Assembly: GCA_965601975.1 (NCBI GenBank)
Contig: OZ271856.1
Coordinates: 2,914,001 to 2,978,000 of the forward strand
Length of the DNA: 64,000 bases
Direction: 5' to 3'
From: JANQIO01 sp965601975
GTDB lineage: Bacteria > Pseudomonadota > Gammaproteobacteria > Pseudomonadales > Halieaceae
Below are positions 57,959 to 64,000 of the stretch, piece by piece (the first letter of the stretch is position 1; every line of letters starts with the position of its first letter). The translations under genes were made by a program, and so were the position numbers. The notes below the pieces were generated by a model. The model did not search any database. It was not told the DNA's origin and saw only the letters and a list, made by a program, of their open reading frames with translations.

Positions 57959-58327
57959 GGCCGGGATCGATAGCTCATGGTTTCTCGACCAACGAAGAAG
58001 CATGTAACCAAGTACGGTACCTATCGGGACAAAAACTAGCCAAGCGTATGAATAGAATCGGACCGCGGCCAAGTACCAGCCAGCCCGATATTGGAGCTTG
58101 CGAATTAGGAATCCACTTAAGGTGGCTCCGACAATACCAGGTACAGCCCAAAGCAAAATCAGTACGATCTGCTGTGAGATGGCCCCAGCAGCAAGCCTGG
58201 GGTCACCTGGAGTCGAATCAAGATACACGGGGAGAAGCTGCTCCAGCACAACAATAGGCAATACCACCAAGTGATATAGGTATCCGAGCTGAAAAAGAAG
58301 TGTGACAGCTGCAAGAGCTCCTTTCAT
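57953..58327 (-). CDS. Three-helix membrane protein of unknown function, cassette
   Basis: Protein of 124 residues with membrane segments at about 5-35, 48-75 and 88-112. No family recognised. Its start is seven bases from the attC at 58334. Confidence 0.75.
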   Translation of the reverse strand: MKGALAAVTLLFQLGYLYHLVVLPIVVLEQLLPVYLDSTPGDPRLAAGAISQQIVLILLWAVPGIVGATLSGFLIRKLQYRAGWYLAAVRFYSYAWLVFVPIGTVLGYMLLRWSRNHELSIPAT

Positions 58328-58333
58328 GAGGCC

Positions 58334-58420
58334 ACCTAACGCCGCAAGCTGGGGCGCCCAGCCTGGAGCGCAGCGGAAGGTTGGGTGTCCCAGCGTAGCG
58401 CCAGCCTTGCCTTGTTAGGG
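58334..58420 (-). repeat. attC site (main family)
   Basis: Cores acctaac (58334-58340) and gttaggg (58414-58420), 87 bases. Confidence 0.9.
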
Positions 58421-58423
58421 GGC

Positions 58424-58645
58424 CTAACGGTTGTTCCAGATTGCTCGCGCAATGGCATCAAAATAGATCTCCTTGTGAAATCCAGGGCTTCTTTTCTCTA
58501 ATTCTTCTGCCAATTCATGCTGCTCCCCAATGGGCTTCGAATGTATCGCAGTCACATGATCCCAGTTGCCGGCATTCAATTCCTGAATGATGCCTTCTGC
58601 ATTCTGGCGTAGCTTTCGGCGCGCTTCCGATTTCGATTTGGACAT
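58424..58645 (-). CDS. Small helical protein of unknown function, cassette
   Basis: Protein of 73 residues with no signal. It begins SKSKSEARRKLRQNAEGIIQ and has a compact helical body (GEQHELAEELEKRSPGFHKE). No family recognised. Confidence 0.72.
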   Translation of the reverse strand: MSKSKSEARRKLRQNAEGIIQELNAGNWDHVTAIHSKPIGEQHELAEELEKRSPGFHKEIYFDAIARAIWNNR

Positions 58646-58650
58646 GGCCC

Positions 58651-58726
58651 ACCTAACGCTTCAAGCAGGGGCGCGCGGTTAGCGCGTCCCAGCGCGAAGC
58701 GCACCCGCTGCCTTGACTTGTTATTG
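58651..58726 (-). repeat. attC site (short family)
   Basis: Cores acctaac (58651-58657) and gttattg (58720-58726). Inner sequence cttcaagcaggggcgcgcgg is shared with the site at 59573. Confidence 0.8.
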
Positions 58727-58737
58727 GGCCTTTATCT

Positions 58738-58992
58738 CTAAGTGGCTGCATATGCTAGAGCCCCAATCATAAGCAAGAAGAGGATAAGTGAATGTATGGC
58801 TAATTCTCGCTTAGATATACAGGTAGCAAAGAATGTGTAGTTGAAAGACTTTGCAAAAGAACTCGACGGTTCAAGGTGACGATTCTTGAACTGAAATACT
58901 CCGAACTTCAAGGTTGCCACGAACATCACCCAAAACGTAAGTAAGACAACATACCCAAATAGGAGTCCAGCAGCTGCGATCAAAATGTCCAT
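58738..58992 (-). CDS. Two-helix membrane protein of unknown function, cassette
   Basis: Protein of 84 residues with helices at about 3-28 and 63-82 and a middle polar loop. It is AT-rich compared with the chromosome. No family recognised. Confidence 0.73.
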   Translation of the reverse strand: MDILIAAAGLLFGYVVLLTFWVMFVATLKFGVFQFKNRHLEPSSSFAKSFNYTFFATCISKRELAIHSLILFLLMIGALAYAAT

Positions 58993-59023
58993 AGATGCTC
59001 AGAGAATTACTTCTCCGTAGGCC

Positions 59024-59110
59024 CTATAACGCCGCAAGCTGGGGCGCCCGACCTGGAGCGCAGCGGAAGGTTGGGTGTCCCAGCGAAGCGCCAGCCTTGC
59101 CTTGTTAAGG
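59024..59110 (-). repeat. attC site (main family)
   Basis: Cores ctataac (59024-59030) and gttaagg (59104-59110). The stop codon of the gene at 59105 is in the right core. Confidence 0.9.
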
Positions 59111-59563
59111 GGATTCATATACCAGGACAAGCTCGTGTTCTCCTAAGTACCAAACCTTTTGAAAAACGTGGTCTCTGCTATTCAGTATCGGCTCTATAGT
59201 CGGCAATACGACATCATCCGGTGTGATAGTTCTTCCCGCCCAATATAGCAGGAGCTCGATTGGAAAATCCGACTCGTACGGCTTTTCGAGCTTGCTCAAT
59301 ACTCTTTCAGAGGAAGGGTCAGATGTAAGGATTCTCTGCCCAGTCTTTGTGTCACGCCGGTTCAGCGCCTCCGCTATAACGGGATCGCAAATTTCACCGA
59401 GTTCGAATGCGATTCTCTCGCCATGAGGAAAGGTGCAGAGAATGTCAGGCTCAGGCGGATTTCTTGACTCGTAATGGACATCCGAGTGCTCAAACTTCCT
59501 CAAGCTCAAGAAATCTTCAAACACGTTCCGTTCCGCTTCCAGTTGGTCAGATGCATGAGTCAC
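59105..59563 (-). CDS. Protein of unknown function with a possible nuclease-like motif, cassette
   Basis: Protein of 152 residues. The segment PPEPDILCTFPHGERIAFELG has the spacing of a PD-(D/E)xK-type core (Asp, then Glu in a strand), preceded by FEDFLSLRKFEHSDVHYE as a helix and strand. This is only suggestive, since the Lys is replaced. No signal peptide. Otherwise no family recognised. Confidence 0.68.
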   Translation of the reverse strand: MTHASDQLEAERNVFEDFLSLRKFEHSDVHYESRNPPEPDILCTFPHGERIAFELGEICDPVIAEALNRRDTKTGQRILTSDPSSERVLSKLEKPYESDFPIELLLYWAGRTITPDDVVLPTIEPILNSRDHVFQKVWYLGEHELVLVYESP

Positions 59564-59572
59564 GGGGAATCC

Positions 59573-59647
59573 CTTTAACGCTTCAAGCAGAGGCGCACGT
59601 CAGTGCGTCCTGGCGCGCAGCGCCCCTGCTGCCTAGACTTGTTAGCT
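59573..59647 (-). repeat. attC site (short family)
   Basis: Cores ctttaac (59573-59579) and gttagct (59641-59647), 75 bases. Confidence 0.8.
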
Positions 59648-60106
59648 GTCGAAATCGATGGCACTTTCGTCGATATCCAAATGTTCTATCACTTTTCCAA
59701 AGTCAAAGTTTGCCGCTCCGAGTCTGGAAGTGAAGCTGGTAAAACTAGGATCGATCTTGGCGATGCCGAATGGATCGTGGCAAAGATAGTAGACCGACCA
59801 TTCATCATTCGGGTTTAGCACGAGGTAGTTGCCAAGATCGTCCTGGGCGATAGTGAGCCCACCGGACAGCGGCCCAAATTCGTTGCCGAGAACCTGCATC
59901 CAGCCCTGCTCGAAGCTCAGTTCTTCATTGATTGTTCCGTAGCCAGTCAATCCGAGCCAGTCTACGAGTTCTTGCGGGACTGGCTGAGACAATTCGAGGT
60001 GCTGAAGGTCAGTGACAGAGAAGTCACCAGTTTTCTTGAAGATAGGCTTCCTTCCGAAGAGCTTCTTCTTTGAGGCGCTCTTTAAGTTTTCTGCGATCTC
60101 TTTCAT
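59642..60106 (-). CDS. SUKH/SMI1-KNR4-family protein, cassette
   Basis: Protein of 154 residues. PVPQELVDWLGLTGYGTINE and then LTIAQDDLGNYLVLNPNDEW and VYYLCHDPFGIAKIDPSFT give the SUKH pattern. SUKH proteins are mainly immunity proteins of polymorphic toxin systems. The N-terminus is basic (SASKKKLFGRKPIFKK). A lone SUKH in a cassette, without a toxin, fits an orphan immunity gene. Confidence 0.83.
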   Translation of the reverse strand: MKEIAENLKSASKKKLFGRKPIFKKTGDFSVTDLQHLELSQPVPQELVDWLGLTGYGTINEELSFEQGWMQVLGNEFGPLSGGLTIAQDDLGNYLVLNPNDEWSVYYLCHDPFGIAKIDPSFTSFTSRLGAANFDFGKVIEHLDIDESAIDFDS

Positions 60107-60114
60107 GGGTAGAC

Positions 60115-60201
60115 AGCTAACGCCGCAAGCTGGGGCGCCCGACCTGGAGCGCAGCGGAAGGTTGGGTGTCCCAGCGAAGCGACAGCCTTGCCTTGTTAAT
60201 G
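60115..60201 (-). repeat. attC site (main family), first of the array
   Basis: Cores agctaac (60115-60121) and gttaatg (60195-60201). The arms gcaagct and agccttgc pair with one extrahelical base, and the central part ggcgcccgacct pairs with aggttgggtg, so it folds as a long imperfect hairpin. Confidence 0.92.
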
Positions 60202-60204
60202 TGA

Positions 60205-60468
60205 CTATTGTTCCGTGAATTGGAGTTCAACATCATTCTCTAGGCCAGCCTGCTTCAGAAGGCTTGCGAGTAGTTCCTTAACCGCATCAACGTTTGGTGT
60301 ATTAATCTGTAGATCGAAGACCGCGGAGTCAAGTTCGCAGCCTCCGCCAATGACCGAGCCTAGTTCGGCTAGTTCGATGTTGTCTTCGAAGGCATATCGC
60401 AGATGAGAGGCGTCGTGAGCGTTCGCGCCCTCAGCGGTAATGTTGCCTCTAATGATTAGTTCTTTCAT
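60205..60468 (-). CDS. Small protein of unknown function, first cassette
   Basis: Protein of 87 residues with alternating strands and helices (NIELAELGSVIGGGCELDSA; VKELLASLLKQAGLE), possibly a small alpha/beta domain. The start at 60468 (MKELII) is preferred over 60474, since AAGGA lies six bases before it but none before the other. It is the cassette nearest the attI-like junction and so the most likely to be expressed from the leader. Confidence 0.72.
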   Translation of the reverse strand: MKELIIRGNITAEGANAHDASHLRYAFEDNIELAELGSVIGGGCELDSAVFDLQINTPNVDAVKELLASLLKQAGLENDVELQFTEQ

Positions 60469-60489
60469 GCGCATTCCTTTGCGTGAGTC

Positions 60490-60560
60490 ACTTTAACAGC
60501 TAGGTATGTGTCCGAGGTGACATATCACCCTGGCACCTGTTGTTGAATTTGTGTCGTCGG
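60490..60560 (-). other. Possible attI-type junction at the array head
   Basis: On the minus strand gctgttaaag (60501-60491) gives a GTT|AAAG core before the first cassette, with no attC palindrome to its right. The region holds a partial dyad ggtgacatatcacc. This is what remains where attI would be. It is inferred from position and core only. Confidence 0.4.
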
Positions 60561-60634
60561 TGTTCATGGCCAAATTCTCGCAATAACAACTACTTAAGGG
60601 GAATAGGCCAAAAGTCTTAGTGGCAAAGCGAGCG
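60543..60634 (-). repeat. Array leader repeat with promoter-like element
   Basis: The 92-base partner of 54117-54208. On the minus strand TTGGCC (60611-60606), 17 bases, TGTTAT (60588-60583). It is placed where the cassette promoter of an integron would be. The rest of the gap 60635-60888 shows no supported gene and no integrase remains. Confidence 0.75.
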
Positions 60635-60779
60635 CTGCTGAAGAGTTTTCCATCATTTTCGGTCAATTCATCCGGCATGAGGAAAGCTGGAAAAATGTTC
60701 AGAAACAATGGGATAGCGGCCGTTCGAGGCCTTGGGCGGCAACGGGGTCCCATGAAAAACGGAGACGTAGACGCTTGAC

Positions 60780-60827
60780 GGTCATGAAATGAGCGTTTCG
60801 GATGGGAACACTCCACGTGGAGTGTTC
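60780..60827. repeat. Palindrome-bearing direct repeat, copy 1
   Basis: It ends with the perfect 20-base palindrome aacactccacgtggagtgtt (60807-60826). A related copy lies at 61577-61618 on the other side of the lipoprotein gene in the same direction. Confidence 0.8.
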
Positions 60828-60888
60828 AGCCAGGGGAATGCGCCTCGGGGCGATGGGCACCCCGAGGCGGATTTCATTGGCGTGTGCG

Positions 60889-61413
60889 CTACTCCGCGGT
60901 GTCTGAAGCAGCCGGTTCGGCGTGAGCTTGTGCTTCGGCTGCCGCGTCAGACTCGAGTACCGGGTCCGCTTCTACCTCCGCAGACTCGGCCACGATTTCG
61001 GGTTGCGGCGCGGGATCGCCCTCGCCCGTCGCCGACTCGGGCACCAGCTTCAGCACCAGGGGATTCGGCTTGTGCGAGTGCATGGCACCGGTTCCCGCGT
61101 CGATACCGGCACCGATGATGCCGCCTACCAACACGTTGCCGGCCATGCCGGCGGCGCCGGCACCGTCGACGCTGCTGGTAATCGCGGTTTGTACCGTCTC
61201 ATACCCCTCCCGCTCAACGGTCAGCGTGAAATCCCCGCGACGCTTCACCTTCATGCTGCAAGGTGTTGTACAACTCCAGCCCGTCGAGGACTGGACACTG
61301 GCGCCGACTGGTTCGGTTTCGATAACGAAGGTTTCGGAGGTGCCCCGGGTTACCGTGGCGCAGCCTGAGGCAAGTGTCAGGCAAAGAAAGGCAAAGCAAA
61401 TATGAATTCGCAT
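60889..61413 (-). CDS. PEGA-like lipoprotein
   Basis: Protein of 174 residues with a lipobox LASGCATVTRG, so it is membrane-anchored. The next region (TEPVGASVQSSTGWSCTTPCSMKVKRR, split by two Cys) resembles the PEGA beta domain; a Gly/Ala-rich hydrophobic segment (GAGAAGMAGNVLVGGIIGAG) follows, then an acidic Ala/Glu tail. It is separated from sucD by two terminators. The function is unknown. Confidence 0.8.
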   Translation of the reverse strand: MRIHICFAFLCLTLASGCATVTRGTSETFVIETEPVGASVQSSTGWSCTTPCSMKVKRRGDFTLTVEREGYETVQTAITSSVDGAGAAGMAGNVLVGGIIGAGIDAGTGAMHSHKPNPLVLKLVPESATGEGDPAPQPEIVAESAEVEADPVLESDAAAEAQAHAEPAASDTAE

Positions 61414-61576
61414 AGAACGTCCCTGTTACTGTGATTTTTATACAACCTGCTTTTATTATACGGGGAGCTCGGACTTATGCGCTACGGAAAATCGGGGAAT
61501 GAGACCACGGTTCGAGTTTTCTGGGCGCTCAGTGAAGGTTGGCTGCGCGACGTGAGGAGAGATTCTCTCTTGTATG

Positions 61577-61618
61577 GTCAGTGAGCGATTGGGATGGGGA
61601 CGCTCCACGTGGAGTGTG
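61577..61618. repeat. Palindrome-bearing direct repeat, copy 2
   Basis: gtcagtgagcgattgggatg leading to ctccacgtggag (61603-61614). The palindrome core is identical to copy 1 with one arm mutated. It lies in a gene-free stretch 61414-61686. Confidence 0.75.
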
Positions 61619-61686
61619 CAAGGTAGTTGCGTTTTGGGGTGAGCCTGCCCCGCTTTATCGGGTGCCACGTGGGCCGGTTGAGATCC

Positions 61687-61711
61687 AAAAAAAGAGCGCC
61701 GGAGCGCTCTT
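61687..61711 (-). terminator. Second intrinsic terminator after sucCD
   Basis: Hairpin aagagcgc/gcgctctt with loop cgga (61692-61711) and a run of seven T on the minus strand. Confidence 0.85.
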
Positions 61712-61719
61712 CTTGATGG

Positions 61720-61903
61720 ATCCCCGCCTTCGCGGGGATGACGGTGCCGCGCGGGGATGACAGTGCGGTCGCGGGGATGCCGTCAGGGAAGCACGAAAAA
61801 GGGCGCCGGAGCGCCCTTTATGATGGATCCCCGCCTCCGCGGGGATGACGGTGCCGCGCGGGGATGACGGTGCCGCGCGGGAATGACGGTGCCGCGCGGG
61901 AAC
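61720..61903. repeat. Dispersed palindrome and 19-base tandem repeats
   Basis: Two hairpins atccccgcc(t)...gcggggat lie at 61720-61739 and 61827-61846. Each is followed by degenerate copies of gatgacggtgccgcgcggg, three at 61845-61903. The atccccgc...gcggggat hairpin is a widespread type in proteobacteria. The terminator plus hairpin unit is duplicated. Confidence 0.85.
61796..61819 (-). terminator. Intrinsic terminator of sucCD
   Basis: Hairpin aaagggcgc/gcgcccttt with loop cgga (61798-61819), followed on the minus strand by T5. It lies about 95 bases after the sucD stop. Confidence 0.88.
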
Positions 61904-61914
61904 GACAGCGGTGG

Positions 61915-62783
<869 letters not shown>

Positions 62784-62787
<4 letters not shown>

Positions 62788-63953
62788 TTCGCACCTCCGG
62801 CTGCTTCCACCGCCTTACGGGCTGCGTCGGTCAGACTCTGTGCGGCAATAATGTTGAAATCACTCTCGGCCAGAAGCTTCAGGCCCAGTTCGGCGTTGTT
62901 GCCTTCGAGGCGAACCACCACGGGCACTTCCACGCCCACTTCCTCGACCGCACCGAGGATGCCCTCGGCGATCAGGTCGCAGCGGACGATGCCGCCGAAG
63001 ATGTTCACGAACACGGCTTTCACGTTGTCGTCCGACAGGATGATCTTGAAGGCCTCGGTCACCCGTTCCTTGGTGGCGCCGCCGCCCACGTCCAGGAAAT
63101 TGGCGGGGAAGCCGCCGTGCAGGGCGACGATATCCATGGTGGCCATGGCCAGGCCGGCGCCGTTCACCATGCAGCCGATGTTTCCGTCCAGGGCGACGTA
63201 GTTCAGCTCCCACTCGGCCGCGTGGGCCTCACGGGCGTCTTCCTGGCTGGGGTCGTGCATTTCACGCAGGGCGTTCTGGCGATACAGGGCATTGCCGTCG
63301 ACGCCGACCTTGGCGTCCAGGCAGTGCAGGTTGCCCTGGTCGGTAATGACCAGCGGGTTGACCTCGATCAGCGCCAGGTCCTTCTCGTCGAACATCCTGG
63401 CCAGGCCCATGAAGATCTTCACGAACTGCTTGATCTGGTCCCCTTCCAGGCCCAGTGCAAAGGCCATCTCACGCCCCTGGTAGGGCTGCGGGCCCACCAG
63501 CGGGTCGACGGTGGTTTTCAGAATCTTCTCGGGGGTTTCCTCGGCGACCTTCTCGATCTCGACGCCGCCCTCGGTAGAGGCCATGAACACGATACGGCGG
63601 GTGCCGCGGTCGACCACGGCGCCCAGGTACAGCTCTTCGGCAATGTCCGTGCAGGCTTCCACCAGGATCTTGCTGACCGGCTGGCCCTTCTCGTCAGTCT
63701 GGTAGGTGACCAGGTTCTTGCCCAGCCAGCTGCGGGTGAAGTCCTCGATTTCGTCCTTGGTCTTGACCAGTTTTACACCGCCCGCCTTGCCGCGTCCGCC
63801 GGCGTGCACCTGGGCTTTGACCACCCACATATCGCCGCCGATCATGTCAGCCGCCTTGATGGCGTCATGGGGGGTGTCTACCGCGTATCCCTTGGATACG
63901 GGCAGTCCGTATTCGGCAAACAGCTGCTTGCCCTGATACTCATGAAGATTCAT
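62784..63953 (-). CDS. sucC: Succinyl-CoA synthetase beta subunit
   Basis: Protein of 389 residues with an ATP-grasp domain. MNLHEYQGKQLFAEYGLPVS opens it; VVKAQVHAGGRGKAGGVKLV binds nucleotide; VNPLVITDQGNLHCLDAKV and NIFGGIVRCDLIAEGI complete the signature. It is the first gene of the sucCD pair; its promoter would lie in the last 47 bases or beyond the window. Confidence 0.98.
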
Positions 63954-64000
63954 CGTTGTATCGTTCCGTTCTCTTACACAGAGTGCTGTGAGGATTGGCG

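Larger units (their letters stand above)
46025..60500 (-). mobile_element. Integron gene-cassette array without integrase (CALIN)
   Basis: Some 26 mostly small genes, all on the minus strand, are separated by palindromic sites with RYYYAAC and GTTRRRY ends (attC; listed individually). Each good site sits at the 3' end of a gene, often overlapping its stop codon, as in integron cassettes. At least six sites (55976, 57872, 58334, 59024, 60115, 51836) share almost the same 87-base sequence, the pattern of a sedentary chromosomal integron. No tyrosine integrase is found in the window. The DNA is visibly richer in A+T than its flanks. Sites at the left end (46-50 kb) are more decayed, as expected for older cassettes far from attI. 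Confidence 0.87.

Noticed and set aside
60493..60816. 107-residue minus-strand frame that could be an integrase remnant
   Set aside because: No tyrosine-recombinase motif; it spans the leader repeat and attI-like region. I see no relic of intI here.
61720..61903. Tandem repeats considered as a CRISPR array
   Set aside because: Units follow directly without unique spacers, and no cas genes are present.

Overview
The window is about 64 kb of a GC-rich gammaproteobacterial chromosome. The gene content (epmC, queF, the dnaX-ybaB-recR-rnd-ycgL-ycgN order, a TonB2-type ttpC/exbB/exbD/tonB cluster, a PA2817-like gene) suggests a marine lineage near the Haliea/Halioglobus/OM60 group. That placement is inference from gene content and style, not from a phylogeny.

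Layout. 0-12 kb: topA (cut by the window edge), a universal stress protein, an IclR regulator overlapping a TrmH-type methylase, an inverted repeat pair at 4.28-4.56 kb, a VWA/MoxR pair, then the housekeeping operon dnaX-ybaB-recR-rnd-ycgL-ycgN read leftwards, preceded by the SRP RNA and tRNA-Ser(GGA). 12-23 kb: queF with an ABC exporter, tRNA-Glu and tRNA-Gly, a TlpA-like thioredoxin, a complete TonB2-type energising operon (DUF3450, TtpC, ExbB, ExbD, TonB, TPR), folE and msrB. 23-37 kb: overlapping leftward genes (NAD kinase-like, pdxB, xni-like nuclease, epmC, tusA, yheU), gcvR-like, aroC, prmB, a second folE, a CmoB-like methylase, sixA, gpsA, and htpG with a textbook heat-shock promoter. 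37-46 kb: transporters, an Lrp/LysE divergent pair, and a run of small single-domain leftward genes (GNAT, YbaK, DUF3291, DM13, PaiB-like, VOC, SRPBCC, DUF2164). 61-64 kb: a lipoprotein gene, then sucD and sucC.

The accessory highlight is 46.0-60.5 kb: about two dozen small leftward genes, AT-richer than the flanks, many separated by 60-87 bp imperfect palindromes with RYYYAAC/GTTRRRY ends. These are attC sites, so the stretch is an integron cassette array. No integrase gene lies in the window, so within it the array is a CALIN (attC cluster lacking an integrase). An attI-like junction and a promoter-like leader remain at 60.49-60.63 kb, and a 92-bp copy of that leader sits inside the array at 54.12-54.21 kb. 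Cassette genes are mostly unknown small membrane or secreted proteins, with a notable share of families known as immunity proteins of polymorphic toxins (SUKH, Imm1, SUFU, YwqG-like), without visible toxin partners.

Other unusual points: a short duplication of the tonB start that makes an 18-residue leader frame coupling exbD to tonB; a complete programmed -1 frameshift signal in dnaX; two different folE genes; and several families of small palindromic or tandem repeats in intergenic DNA.
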